The notes under the pieces: generated by a model | What the model was told of the DNA's origin: nothing | The model's input: only the letters and a program-made list of their open reading frames with translations | Databases searched by the model: none | Position numbers and translations under genes: made by a program | From: Phycisphaerales bacterium | GTDB taxonomy: Bacteria; Planctomycetota; Phycisphaerae; Phycisphaerales; UBA1924 | DNA length: 64,000 nt | Direction of reading: 5' to 3' | NCBI GenBank assembly: GCA_029260265.1 | Contig: JAJDDO010000024.1 | Coordinates: forward strand, 1,055,458 to 1,119,457 | Shown here: piece after piece, positions 10,105 through 20,721 of the stretch | Layout: each line of letters opens with the position of its first letter | Position numbering within the stretch: position 1 is the stretch's first letter

Positions 10105-11070
10105 TCAGACCCGCGCTACGGCGGCAAAGAGGGAAGGCCCGGATGCATCAACACCAGGGCGGAGTTTATTGATAACGACGCTCTTGAATCCTGCGTTCTT
10201 CAGCAGTTCAGTGATCTGTTCTTCGGTGAATCCAAGATGCTCGTGGCCCATCGCATGGCGGTATTCATCTCGTGCGTGGGCGAACATGTCAACGATCAGC
10301 ACGCACCCGCCGCCGTTGTCGTCGCGGAGTATGCGGGCCATTTCCTCGAGTGATGCCGAGGGATCGTCGATGTGGTGGAGGACTAGAAAGCATACCGCAG
10401 CGTCGACCGAACCCGATTGAAGCCCGAGCTTGGTGAGGTTGCCCTTGACAAACTTGATGTTCTTGCGGTTTGCTACACGGTCTTTGGCTGCATCAAGCAT
10501 GGCTTGGCTGCTATCGACCGCGATGACCTGCTTCACCCAGGGGCAGAGAAGCTCAGAGCAGTTTCCAGTTCCGCATCCAAGATCCGCGATGGTCCACGAT
10601 GGGTTGATAAGCCCGAGCATGGCTTGGTCGGTGAAACGCTGCCCGAAGAGTTCCGAACGCAGATCATCCCAGTGCCCGGCGTGTTCGCCAAAGAACGCTT
10701 CCGAATCGGTCATCCGTTCGGCGAGCACCGCGTGTAGCCTGCGATCGTCCTCGCTGTGGACGGGGTCCTCGCCGAGCTGATCGCGGATCGGAACCCACAG
10801 GGCTCGGTGCTGCACGCTGAGATCATCGAGGACAACCCGGTAAAAGGCGGACGGGCCGGAGGTGCGTTTGAATACCCATTGTCCATCGAGCAGGACCTTG
10901 AGGTGGCGAGAGCCGGAGGATTGGGGTATCTGCAGCACACGCACCAGCTCGCCAACAGCAAGCTCCTCGCGTTCGAGAACACGCAGCATCCGCAGCCGAA
11001 TTGGATCGCCGAGCTGCGAGAGCAGTTCAACGAGGGTTCCGTGCGTGTTGGTGCGTTGGGGGCTGGGCAT
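10105..11070 (-). CDS. SahR-like regulator: ArsR-type HTH fused to SAM/SAH-binding methyltransferase domain
   Basis: Residues 10-85 form an ArsR-type winged helix (LGDPIRLRMLRVL, then QIPQSSGSRHLKVLLDGQWV as recognition helix). The metal-binding ELCVCEL motif of true ArsR proteins is here ELAVGEL, with no cysteine, so it is not a metal sensor of that type. Residues 160-320 form a class I methyltransferase domain (IADLGCGTGNC, IAVDSSQ, CFLVLHHI). This architecture and the position just upstream of ahcY fit SahR, an SAH-responsive repressor of SAM-cycle genes described in Proteobacteria. A promoter and a 26-bp palindrome precede the gene, which suggests autoregulation. A plain ArsR-family methyltransferase is the alternative. 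Confidence 0.8.
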   Translation of the reverse strand: MPSPQRTNTHGTLVELLSQLGDPIRLRMLRVLEREELAVGELVRVLQIPQSSGSRHLKVLLDGQWVFKRTSGPSAFYRVVLDDLSVQHRALWVPIRDQLGEDPVHSEDDRRLHAVLAERMTDSEAFFGEHAGHWDDLRSELFGQRFTDQAMLGLINPSWTIADLGCGTGNCSELLCPWVKQVIAVDSSQAMLDAAKDRVANRKNIKFVKGNLTKLGLQSGSVDAAVCFLVLHHIDDPSASLEEMARILRDDNGGGCVLIVDMFAHARDEYRHAMGHEHLGFTEEQITELLKNAGFKSVVINKLRPGVDASGPSLFAAVARV

Positions 11071-11096
11071 GATCCATCAATCCGGATAGGTGGATC
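11071..11096 (-). promoter_or_regulatory. Candidate SahR-type operator (26-bp palindrome)
   Basis: The outer arms GATCCATC (11071-11078) and GGTGGATC (11089-11096) and the central palindrome ATCCGGAT (11080-11087) share the same centre. Eleven of the 13 opposed base pairs are symmetric. The element fills the space between the -10 box and the start codon of the SahR-like gene, where a bound repressor would block transcription. Confidence 0.65.
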
Positions 11097-11097
11097 A

Positions 11098-11126
11098 ATG
11101 GTACAAAATGGATTCGGGTTCGTCAA
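11098..11126 (-). promoter_or_regulatory. Sigma-70-type promoter of the sahR-ahcY unit
   Basis: On the minus strand, TTGACG (11126-11121), a 17-base spacer and TACCAT (11103-11098) form a good vegetative promoter. The transcript would start inside the palindrome at 11071-11096, giving a very short leader before the ATG at 11070. Confidence 0.65.
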
Positions 11127-11163
11127 CCATGCACCCAGAAAATCTCACTCGTTGGGTGATTGG

Positions 11164-11847
11164 CTACCGCGGGTCGAGGGCGATACTCGGGCCGGGGATG
11201 ATGCCCAGTGCACGGATTCTTGAGAGCAGAGCCTGGTCGGCGGGATCAAACCAGAGCGCATGGCGGAGCGAGAGGATTTCACTGTCGGTGTCCCCGATTT
11301 CGCGTGCAAAGTCGGCCATAGCGAGATGAGCAGTCGGCGAGGTATCGCCGGTAGCTTGGATGGCCGAGATCAGTGCCTCTCGGGCTTCGTCCATCATGCC
11401 CGCCATCGCGGCGTAATGGGCAAGCCTCAGCTGTCCGCTCCCTACGGGTCCTTCATTGACCGTGGCGCTCAGAAGGGACATCAGTTCTGCCCTCTTGCCC
11501 GCATTCATGAGGGCGCGGGCGAGTTCCTTGATGTAGACGACATTGCCCGGTTTGAGATCATGGGCGATGCGGAGATGATTGCTCGCATCGTTGTATTTTC
11601 CGAGCCTGTTCTCTATTCGTCCGAGCCGGTATTCGCCCTTTGCTTCATGCGGACGGAGTTCGACATACTTCGTCCACATTTCGTAGGCTTTCTGGAGATC
11701 ACCGGCATCTTCAGCGGCGCCGGCCATCACCAGCGCCTTGTTTGAATCCAAGGTCGTTTTGATCTTTCTTGGAGCCGAACACCCCGAGGCGATCAGCGTT
11801 GAGCAAAGAACGAGCGAAAGAAGGATGGCTGAGTGGATTGGTCGCAT
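11164..11847 (-). CDS. TPR-repeat lipoprotein
   Basis: The 227-residue protein starts with a lipoprotein signal peptide (hydrophobic stretch then LIASGC, lipidated Cys near residue 22). The rest is helical with tetratricopeptide-like repeats: KALVMAGAAEDAGDLQKAYEMWTKYVELRP, KGEYRLGRIENRLGKYNDASNHLRIAHDLKP and two or three weaker copies. TPR lipoproteins usually act as scaffolds at the periplasmic face of a membrane; no partner is evident. The ATG at 11847 is chosen because it starts the signal peptide, although the frame is open to 12006. It is upstream of, and co-directional with, the SahR-like gene, which has its own promoter. Confidence 0.75.
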   Translation of the reverse strand: MRPIHSAILLSLVLCSTLIASGCSAPRKIKTTLDSNKALVMAGAAEDAGDLQKAYEMWTKYVELRPHEAKGEYRLGRIENRLGKYNDASNHLRIAHDLKPGNVVYIKELARALMNAGKRAELMSLLSATVNEGPVGSGQLRLAHYAAMAGMMDEAREALISAIQATGDTSPTAHLAMADFAREIGDTDSEILSLRHALWFDPADQALLSRIRALGIIPGPSIALDPR

Positions 11848-11937
11848 GAGTGGGTCTCCATAGCCGGCGGCACCGGCTTGATGCAGTATAGAACGGGTAA
11901 ATCGCTGTGGTGCGCCGTGATCGACTACCATCAAGGT

Positions 11938-12321
11938 ATGCTCGCGAGCGTTGTTCTCAATCACGATCTGCCCGATGGCTCGACGCACTTTGACTGGATG
12001 ATTCAAGAGCCCAGCAGTCTAGAGCGGTGTTTGCTCACCTGGCGATGTGCAGATCGCCCAGATCATGCCAACTGGAATGGGTGCTGTGAACGGATCGGTG
12101 CCCATCGTCGGGTGTATCTCGGGTTTGAGGGTGAGTTGAGCGGTGATCGTGGGCGTGTTTCACGGCGGGCATCAGGTACGGTACTCGAGTTAGCTCAATC
12201 TGATCGCATCGTGGAAGCGACCATCCGATGGGCTGATTGTGTGCTGGTGTATCGCGGGCAGGCGTTGGAGAGTGATGGCGGGTGGGAATTTTCTGTACGG
12301 CGATTGGCCGCTGAGGGGTAG
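11938..12321 (+). CDS. LigD 3'-phosphoesterase-like domain protein (PF13298-like)
   Basis: This small protein (127 residues) has the layout of the stand-alone planctomycete proteins related to the DNA ligase D 3'-phosphoesterase domain: an early HDLPDGSTHFDWMI (compare HD....HWD/HYDFRLE), then LLTWRC, a central RRVYLGFEGELSGDRGRVSRRASGTV and a final V.Y.G-type strand. In LigD this domain trims 3' ends at breaks, but the catalytic His/Asp set cannot be fully assigned here. Stand-alone members may have another role. The start at 11938 puts the motif near residue 8; the Shine-Dalgarno signal is weak. No ku or ligD gene is in the window. Confidence 0.5.
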   Translation: MLASVVLNHDLPDGSTHFDWMIQEPSSLERCLLTWRCADRPDHANWNGCCERIGAHRRVYLGFEGELSGDRGRVSRRASGTVLELAQSDRIVEATIRWADCVLVYRGQALESDGGWEFSVRRLAAEG

Positions 12322-12412
12322 ACGAGCGTGCGAAGTTCTGGTATGTTTGATTCCGATCAGGCGTATGTTGCATGTTCGAGCAGCCGGCGTTTGCAGACTG
12401 AGGAGCTTCCAG

Positions 12413-12850
12413 ATGAGGGGACCAAATAGACATCCGTTGCCTCCGGGGTATTCTGGACCTGCGCCCGAGCGCAAGCCAGAGTCCAAAAAAGTCAAGCCAA
12501 AGCTCGAGCAGAGCCTTGATGACACGCTGCCGTTGGATCTTTCTCCTGAGATACCTCAGGCGGCTGGGGCTGCGAGCGAAGCGCCCAAAATTCATACCTT
12601 TGAACAAAATCTTGGGCGTCAGCACGAAGAATCGTGGGAGCGTTCACCCAATGTCACGGGGACGGGTGCGATCCATTGCAAGAGCTTTCATTGCAAGCTC
12701 ACGGGCGACAGCTTGGAGTTCCTCGATCAACAGATCAATGAATGGCTCGATAGGCATCCGCAGTATGAAGTGAAGTTTGTAACCACCTCAATCGGAACAT
12801 GGACGGGCAAGCTCAAAGAACCAAACCTGATCATCAATGTGTGGGTTTAA
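12413..12850 (+). CDS. Conserved hypothetical protein with basic, proline-rich N-terminus
   Basis: The gene encodes 145 residues. Residues 1-80 are low-complexity, rich in Pro, Lys and Glu, and probably disordered. The last 60 residues look folded: IHCKSFHCKLTGDSLEFLDQQINEWLD and VKFVTTSIGTWTGKLKEPNLIINVWV. The C-terminal pattern is reminiscent of small conserved planctomycete proteins of unknown function; I do not assign it to a family. GAGGAG at 12400-12405 lies 7 bases before the ATG at 12413, which decides the start. It lies between the LigD-like gene and the thermonuclease gene, all on the plus strand. Confidence 0.6.
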   Translation: MRGPNRHPLPPGYSGPAPERKPESKKVKPKLEQSLDDTLPLDLSPEIPQAAGAASEAPKIHTFEQNLGRQHEESWERSPNVTGTGAIHCKSFHCKLTGDSLEFLDQQINEWLDRHPQYEVKFVTTSIGTWTGKLKEPNLIINVWV

Positions 12851-12925
12851 ACCCACGGGCAAAGATTCCCAGCGGTGTGAGGGATGGGGCGCATCATGGG
12901 AAATTCATTTTGAAAGTAGCGAAGA

Positions 12926-13738
12926 ATGATCCTGCAGATCGCGATGGGTGTGGTGGGGGCGTGCTTGATGCTCTTGGTGCCTCAAGAGCCGGCGGTCGCA
13001 CCTGAAGACGCTCCGCCGGTTGTCGAGGTGCCCAAGATTGAGCGGATGAAGCTCATGCGTGTTGTGCGCGTGATTGATGGCGATACGATTATTCTCGACC
13101 TCAATGGCAAAGAAGCCCGCTTTGAACTGCTCGGTGTCAACGCTCCAGAATACATCGAACGCGATCCGACCCCGCGTCGGCACGCTCGCCAGGCGTGGTT
13201 CGCCCTGCACACGTTGCTCGACGATGAGTGGGTGTATGTTTCATATGATCCGAACTTCCGAAGAGACATCGCAGGGCGATTGACGGGCTTTGTATTCCGC
13301 ACGCCAGATATGCTGTTCGTGAATTTGGAGATCATCCGTCAGGGATACGCCGAGCACACCGATCGGAAGACCAAGCTTTTTCAAGAGCCGCTCGCGTGGT
13401 GGGAGCAGCATGCCCGCGAATCTGAGAGAGGGATCTGGGGCGATGAAGAAGTCCAGATTGAGAAACCTCCAAAGCCCGATCCGGTGCCGCCGCCGGTTGA
13501 GTTGAGCCCCGAGCCTGTCGACCCGATTGAGCCAACTGAGCAGATTCAAAGCCACTCGGAGCGGTCGGTGTATCTGACCAAGAGTGGTTCCAAGTACCAC
13601 ACGCGGGATTGCCAGCATTATTCACCAAACTGCCGACGCGTGCCGCTTTCTCAGGCCCGCAAAGACCACCAGGCTTGCAGTGTCTGTAAGCCCGATGAGC
13701 CAGAACAAGATGATGGGCCGGTGGAGAAGGATGGATAA
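12926..13738 (+). CDS. Thermonuclease-family (SNase-like) secreted nuclease with Cys-rich tail
   Basis: The N-terminus (residues 1-20) is a hydrophobic signal or anchor. Residues 43-175 are an SNase-like OB fold: VVRVIDGDTI, RFELLGVNAPEY, YDPNFRRDIAGRLTGFVF, NLEIIRQGYAE and the final RESERGIWG. SNase family members cut DNA or RNA outside the cytoplasm with calcium. A Pro/Glu-rich linker (about 175-210) leads to a tail with VYLTKSGSKYHTRDCQHY and later C..V/C pairs, a motif seen at the ends of several secreted nuclease-like proteins and possibly metal-binding. Which of the catalytic Arg/Glu residues of staphylococcal nuclease are kept is not certain from reading alone. Confidence 0.8.
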   Translation: MILQIAMGVVGACLMLLVPQEPAVAPEDAPPVVEVPKIERMKLMRVVRVIDGDTIILDLNGKEARFELLGVNAPEYIERDPTPRRHARQAWFALHTLLDDEWVYVSYDPNFRRDIAGRLTGFVFRTPDMLFVNLEIIRQGYAEHTDRKTKLFQEPLAWWEQHARESERGIWGDEEVQIEKPPKPDPVPPPVELSPEPVDPIEPTEQIQSHSERSVYLTKSGSKYHTRDCQHYSPNCRRVPLSQARKDHQACSVCKPDEPEQDDGPVEKDG

Positions 13739-13782
13739 TCCGTCAGTGATGCTCACCGCGAATCTACGCCGATACAACTAAT

Positions 13783-15633
13783 ATGTGTGGCATTCTTGGC
13801 ATTCTTTCGGCGGCGCCCTCCGCCTATTCACTCGATTCTTCGGTTGTGCACGCCATGCGTGACCGCCTGGTCCATCGTGGACCCGATGACCAGGGGCTTT
13901 GGCATGGTGAGATGGGATGGCTTGCACATCGCAGGCTCGAGGTGATCGACCCGAGCCATGCCGGGCATCAGCCGATGTTGACCGCAGACGGGCGATATGT
14001 CATCGTCTACAACGGCGAGTTGTACAATGATGCCGAGATCCGGGAAGAGCTTGAAATCCTCGGCGTGCGGTTTACCACGCATTGCGATACCCAAACGGTG
14101 CTGCACGCGGTTGCTCAATGGGGGCTTGGAGCTGCGGAGAAACTCCGTGGGATGTACGCCCTGGCATTGGTCGACACGCAAACCAAGACGGTGATCCTTG
14201 GGCGTGATCCGATGGGCATCAAGCCCTTGTACACCACATGGACGGATTCGGGATGTCTGGTCTTTGGTTCAGAGATTCCCGCCCTGCTCATGCACCCAGA
14301 GGTCGGCTGCCGCCCTGATTGGGTGACCGTGAGTGCGTACCTCTCATCGATCCGCACAACGCTTGGGAGGCGGACGATGTTTGATCGGATCGAGTGCCAC
14401 CCGCCGGGCGAATGGGTGAAGATTTCTCTTGAGCGAAGAGCTGAAATTGAGCGTGTCAACTGCTGGGAGAACTTCGCGCCGATGACGACAGAGGACTCGG
14501 ACGCATCCGCGTTGGTCCGCGATGTGGTGACGGACTCTGTAATCGCGCACCTGCGGACAGATGTGCCTATGTGTGCCCTGCTCTCTGGGGGTTTGGATTC
14601 AGCGATCGTGTCCTTGATCGCCAGGCGCGAGCTCGGAACGCTACGGACCTACTGCGCAGGTGCCAAGGTAGATGGGTTCGATGATGATTTTTACTACGCG
14701 CGAATGATGGCCGAAAAGATTGGCACCGAGCACACCGAAGTGGTGATCGAGCAAGAGGATTTCGCGTTGAGCTGGAGTTCGATGATCGAGCACACCGGTG
14801 TGCCGATGTCGACGCCCAATGAGGTTGCGATTCAGGCGGTTGCGAAACGATTGCGCGCGGATGGCAATGTGGTCGCGCTCAGCGGCGAAGGGGCCGACGA
14901 ACTCTTCGGCGGGTACGCCCCGATCATGATGCAAGCGACGGCGCATCTTCGCGGGTTGGATGATCCCGCCGACCTTGATGGCGGGTTGTTTCATCTGGAG
15001 TCCAATGCGTGGATCACCCGTGAGCAAAAATCGCTGGTACTCAATGCAGACGCTTGGTCGCTGGCTCAAGAAGATCGGGCGATGCGTGCGTTTTACCGCG
15101 AGGGTTTTCGCGATATTCAGCGCGGCACAGCGGGCTGCTCTGGGCTCGAACCGCATCTGCGGTTCCTCCGCAAGATGAATCTCTCAAACCTTCTGCAGCG
15201 TCTTGATACGGCAACCATGGTTGCTTCGGTCGAGGGACGGACGCCGCTGGCGGATATGCGGGTTGCTCGATTGGCTGAATCGCTGCCGATGAGTGCGAAG
15301 TTTGTCGCGGGGACTGATCAGATCGAGGGCGGGACCAAGATCTCGCTCCGCGATGCGTTCCGTGATGATCTGCCCGCGGCGATTGTCAATCGGCCCAAGC
15401 AGAGCTTCCCCATGCCGTTCCAGTCATGGGTAGCTCAGCACGCAACGGCACTCCGCACGAGCGGGTTTGCACGATCCGTGTTTACGGCAGAATCGATCGA
15501 TCTGGTAGGAGCCAAGCCACAGGAGCTTTGTATGCTTGCTTGGCCGATGATTAATCTCGCGCTCTGGGGCGAGCGGTGGTGGGGCGACGGGGTAGATGGC
15601 CCGCTCAGAGCGCTTTGCGCGGCTGGACAATAA
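13783..15633 (+). CDS. asnB: Asparagine synthetase (glutamine-hydrolysing)
   Basis: AsnB makes asparagine from aspartate with glutamine nitrogen and ATP. Cys2 in MCGILGIL is the glutaminase nucleophile; VHRGPDDQG and the VIVYNGELYND stretch complete the N-terminal Ntn domain. The C-terminal synthetase has the PP-loop LLSGGLDSAIV (about residue 266), GEGADELFGGY and EGRTPL. At 616 residues it is the normal length for the asn_synth_AEB type. Related AsnB proteins work in surface polysaccharide modification, but no glycan genes surround this one. Its last 29 bases overlap the convergent thrE-like gene. Confidence 0.9.
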   Translation: MCGILGILSAAPSAYSLDSSVVHAMRDRLVHRGPDDQGLWHGEMGWLAHRRLEVIDPSHAGHQPMLTADGRYVIVYNGELYNDAEIREELEILGVRFTTHCDTQTVLHAVAQWGLGAAEKLRGMYALALVDTQTKTVILGRDPMGIKPLYTTWTDSGCLVFGSEIPALLMHPEVGCRPDWVTVSAYLSSIRTTLGRRTMFDRIECHPPGEWVKISLERRAEIERVNCWENFAPMTTEDSDASALVRDVVTDSVIAHLRTDVPMCALLSGGLDSAIVSLIARRELGTLRTYCAGAKVDGFDDDFYYARMMAEKIGTEHTEVVIEQEDFALSWSSMIEHTGVPMSTPNEVAIQAVAKRLRADGNVVALSGEGADELFGGYAPIMMQATAHLRGLDDPADLDGGLFHLESNAWITREQKSLVLNADAWSLAQEDRAMRAFYREGFRDIQRGTAGCSGLEPHLRFLRKMNLSNLLQRLDTATMVASVEGRTPLADMRVARLAESLPMSAKFVAGTDQIEGGTKISLRDAFRDDLPAAIVNRPKQSFPMPFQSWVAQHATALRTSGFARSVFTAESIDLVGAKPQELCMLAWPMINLALWGERWWGDGVDGPLRALCAAGQ

Positions 15634-16843
15634 CATTGGCGAGCAAGAGCCCGATTACTATTGATACACCGATGAAAAATACACCGATCGCGGTCTGAAG
15701 CCCGCCGAGCGTATCGGCGTCGAGGAACGCGGTCAGGCTTCGGAACCCGACCGAGCCGGGCACGAGGATCAACAGCCCGGGCAGGGTCAAGATGGCTGCG
15801 GGGCGATTGGTCGTCCGAGCATACACATTGCTCGCAACGCCGACACACGCAGCCGCGAAGGCGATGCCGATCTGATTCCCCATTGTCGATGATCCAAACT
15901 GAGCGCTGTACACCGCGATGAACGATGCCAAAACCATCATGCCCACATCACGCGGGCGTGCGCGAAACATCACCACGAAACACATCGCAGCAAGCAGCAC
16001 AGAGATCGGCACGGTCCACCAGGGCATCTCGACCGCGTCGACAGGATCAAAGTTGGGCAGCAGGGTGTGGGCGATCCCGGTGCCGACAGCGACGCCAAAC
16101 CCGATGATGAGCAGGACCATCAAACCACCAATCAGCCGAGCGCTCCCAGAGACAATATTTCGTGTTGCCAACTCGCTCATTGAGACGGTGATGGTGAATC
16201 CGGGCAAAAGAATGATGAGCCCCGCGAGGACGGTGAGCGGTGCGTTGTAGGGTCCGATGACTGAGCCTGCGCCCCAGGCGATGGTCGCGGCGAGCACGCC
16301 GGATCCGAACTCGATGAGCCTCGCAAACTCGCGGTTCTTCCCGGCGAGTTGGATCATGATCCCGATTGTCCAGCCAATGATCGCGGTGACACCGATCTCC
16401 GCCGGTCCACCGCCGAGGAACACGCAGGCGTTCCCCGAGACGACCCCGAAGCACAGCACTTCGAGCCATGTCGGGTAGGGCGAAGGCTCGTTGAGCACCG
16501 CCTTTGTTCGCTCCACACCCTCTGATGGGGTAATCGATCCGTCGTTGACCAACTCGATGAGCTCGTCGAGTTTGACGAGCTTGGCGAGTTGGATATCGCC
16601 TGGGATGACCCGCTCGAGGATTGTCGAGCGATGGCTCTCGGTCTCGATGGAAACGAATACCGATGTAGGCGTTGAAAAAATGCCGGCCTTGAGATTCAGA
16701 CGCTCTGCGCATTGGCTCAGGGCGTCTTCGAGGCGGTGGGCGGAGGTGCCGTAGGTACCGAGTGCCTGGGCGATCGTGACGAGGAACTCGATCCGATCAT
16801 CACGGACGATGCGCTCGGTTTGGTGCAGAGCGTGATGATCCAT
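15605..16843 (-). CDS. ThrE-type threonine/serine exporter family protein
   Basis: The 412-residue protein has the two parts of the ThrE family: an N-terminal soluble plus membrane region (GTYGTSAHRLEDALSQCAERL, then EVLCFGVVSGNACVFLGGGPAEIG) and a C-terminal membrane block (ThrE_2-like, with TTNRPAAILTLPGLLILVPGSVGFRSL). About ten hydrophobic segments are visible. Characterised members export threonine and serine across the inner membrane; the substrate here is inferred only from the family. It starts 3 bases after the end of an orphan oppF gene, so the two are probably co-transcribed. It overlaps the end of asnB by 29 bases. Confidence 0.85.
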   Translation of the reverse strand: MDHHALHQTERIVRDDRIEFLVTIAQALGTYGTSAHRLEDALSQCAERLNLKAGIFSTPTSVFVSIETESHRSTILERVIPGDIQLAKLVKLDELIELVNDGSITPSEGVERTKAVLNEPSPYPTWLEVLCFGVVSGNACVFLGGGPAEIGVTAIIGWTIGIMIQLAGKNREFARLIEFGSGVLAATIAWGAGSVIGPYNAPLTVLAGLIILLPGFTITVSMSELATRNIVSGSARLIGGLMVLLIIGFGVAVGTGIAHTLLPNFDPVDAVEMPWWTVPISVLLAAMCFVVMFRARPRDVGMMVLASFIAVYSAQFGSSTMGNQIGIAFAAACVGVASNVYARTTNRPAAILTLPGLLILVPGSVGFRSLTAFLDADTLGGLQTAIGVFFIGVSIVIGLLLANVIVQPRKAL

Positions 16844-16846
16844 TGA

Positions 16847-17731
16847 TTACATGCTGCCACCGTCGAAGATGACTCGGTCAATCTTGCGGCGTGGGTCAGG
16901 CTCGGGGACCGCAGACAGCAGCGACTGGGTGTACTTGTGCTGTGGATCGGTGATGATCTGCTCGCGTGAACCGTCTTCAACAATCTGACCCTTGTACATC
17001 ACCGCGATTCGTTTGCAGACATGCTGGATGACGGCCATGTCATGGGAGATAAAGAGATAAGAAAGCTGGAACTCGTCCTGCAGATCCATAAGCAGATTGA
17101 TGACCTGGGCTTGGATAGACACATCGAGCGCGGAGGTTGGCTCGTCACAGACGATGAACTTTGGTTCGAGCGCCAGCGCACGGGCGATGCCGATGCGTTG
17201 GCGTTGTCCGCCTGAGAACTCATGGGGGTACCGGTCTGCAGCAGCGCGGGGCATGCCGCAGCGTTCGAGGAGGGATTCCACACGATCACGGAGTTCATCC
17301 TTATTCTTGATCATCCCATGGATAACGAGTGGCTCGCCAACGATCGAAAGGATCCGCATACGAGGATTGAGCGATCCCGCGGGATCCTGGAACACGATCT
17401 GCATATCTCTTCGGAGGCGTTGGAGTTCCGTACCCGAAGCGCGGAACACATCGTGCCCATCAAAGATCACGCGCCCGCCGGTCGCGGGGACAAGCCGGAG
17501 GAGGGTTCTGCCGACGGTGGTCTTGCCACACCCGGATTCGCCGACGAGCCCGAGGGTCTCGCCGGGCTTGATGTTGAAGGAGACGCCGTCGACCGCTTTG
17601 AAATGGTCGGTGACGCGTTGGAGCAGCCCCGAGCGGATCGGGAAATAGGTCTTCAGGTCATCGACGACCAGCAATGGCTTTTCAGTTGCGGTCGTGGATT
17701 CGGTGGATTCGAGTACTGCGGTGTCAGTCAT
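16847..17731 (-). CDS. Oligopeptide/dipeptide ABC transporter ATP-binding protein (OppF/DppF type)
   Basis: The sequence shows Walker [10 protein letters not shown], the Q-loop, the signature [14 protein letters not shown], Walker [13 protein letters not shown] and the switch histidine in [20 protein letters not shown] near the start and the LNPRMRI segment are typical of OppF/DppF. The ATG at 17731 gives 294 residues; the frame is open to 17866, but that would run into the tRNA-Phe. The C-terminal oligo_HPY extension is short. No permease, binding protein or OppD gene is adjacent, so it must pair with components coded elsewhere. Confidence 0.85.
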   Translation of the reverse strand: MTDTAVLESTESTTATEKPLLVVDDLKTYFPIRSGLLQRVTDHFKAVDGVSFNIKPGETLGLVGESGCGKTTVGRTLLRLVPATGGRVIFDGHDVFRASGTELQRLRRDMQIVFQDPAGSLNPRMRILSIVGEPLVIHGMIKNKDELRDRVESLLERCGMPRAAADRYPHEFSGGQRQRIGIARALALEPKFIVCDEPTSALDVSIQAQVINLLMDLQDEFQLSYLFISHDMAVIQHVCKRIAVMYKGQIVEDGSREQIITDPQHKYTQSLLSAVPEPDPRRKIDRVIFDGGSM

Positions 17732-17799
17732 GCATCCATCGTAGCCGAACGAATCAAGGTCCGAAAGGAAGTTGGGGTGAGTTTCGGTGATGATTTCGG

Positions 17800-17827
17800 T
17801 TGACGCAGGGGATTTGCGGTGTACTGT
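17800..17827 (+). promoter_or_regulatory. Promoter of tRNA-Phe
   Basis: TTGACG (17800-17805), a 16-base spacer and TACTGT (17822-17827) end 12 bases before the mature 5' end of the tRNA. Confidence 0.6.
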
Positions 17828-17839
17828 TAGCGTTCTACC

Positions 17840-17912
17840 GGGCAGGTAGCTCAGTTGGTAGAGCACTGCATTGAAAATGCAGGTGTCGGCGGTTCAAGTC
17901 CGCCTCTGCCCA
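17840..17912 (+). tRNA. tRNA-Phe (anticodon GAA)
   Basis: A full cloverleaf of 73 bases is visible. The acceptor GGGCAGG pairs with TCTGCCC, with one G-U and discriminator A. The anticodon stem CTGCA/TGCAG encloses TTGAAAA, giving anticodon GAA. The T arm GGCGG-TTCAAGT-CCGCC is perfect. CCA is not encoded. Confidence 0.97.
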
Positions 17913-17921
17913 TTGTCGACG

Positions 17922-17952
17922 CCGAGGATCAAATGATCCTCGGTGTTTTTTT
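17922..17952 (+). terminator. Intrinsic terminator of tRNA-Phe
   Basis: A perfect 9-bp stem (CCGAGGATC at 17922-17930, GATCCTCGG at 17935-17943) with an AAAT loop is followed by TG and seven T residues. It lies ten bases after the tRNA. Confidence 0.9.
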
Positions 17953-17960
17953 GTTGAATT

Positions 17961-18515
17961 TCAATGCGATTGCGAGTCGGTGAGATTCATCTGCTGGGCG
18001 AGCAGATCAGAGTACGAGCCTGCGATTGGTTCGCCAAGAGCGGGGGCAAAGGTGGCGCGGAGTTCCTCGGCAATCCGTTCAACTTGCCCATCGGGTTCGT
18101 TCCCGGCAACCAGAATTTCAAACTCAAAGAACCACCCGAGATCGACCACCTCGTCGAGATGAATCCGAACATTGTTCCAGAGATAGAACTCGCGGGTTTT
18201 TTCGACCACAAGCCACTCGGGGAGCGGTGCCTGTCCGAAGCGTTCAATAACCTCGGCGTGTGTGTAGAGATGAAAATCAGACACCTTTGGTGCCACGGTC
18301 GTCGGGCGATCGTAGAAAATGTACTCGACGGGCTCGGGCGAGCCGACCGCACGGTCGATCGCAACGGCTTGGCGTTTTTTAAGCCGCCCGCGTGCGATGT
18401 TGTAATAGGTGTCTGTCTGACGGAGCCGAACGGTGAGCGGGGCGTTGATCTTTGTACAGATCATGCGGGCGATTTGTGGATCGCGGAGCTCTGCTTTGTA
18501 CTCGTAGTTCTGCAT
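17961..18515 (-). CDS. CYTH-domain protein (class IV adenylate cyclase-like)
   Basis: The 184-residue protein has the CYTH tunnel-fold pattern: an early YEYKAE, then RLRQTDTYYNIARGRLKKRQ, FYDRPTT, VVEKTREFYLWNNVRIHLDEV and LGWFFEFEI. CYTH enzymes act on triphosphates with magnesium (class IV cyclase or triphosphatase). The canonical ExExK start is kept only as NxExK, so the first glutamate is lost. Closest by look are the 'class IV adenylate cyclase' annotations, but cyclase activity is not implied. The ATG at 18515 is chosen because it starts the motif and lies 16 bases after ligA, as the second gene of a ligA transcript. Confidence 0.75.
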   Translation of the reverse strand: MQNYEYKAELRDPQIARMICTKINAPLTVRLRQTDTYYNIARGRLKKRQAVAIDRAVGSPEPVEYIFYDRPTTVAPKVSDFHLYTHAEVIERFGQAPLPEWLVVEKTREFYLWNNVRIHLDEVVDLGWFFEFEILVAGNEPDGQVERIAEELRATFAPALGEPIAGSYSDLLAQQMNLTDSQSH

Positions 18516-18531
18516 GAGGGTCTCCGTTGGG

Positions 18532-20718
<2,187 letters not shown>

Positions 20719-20721
20719 TCA

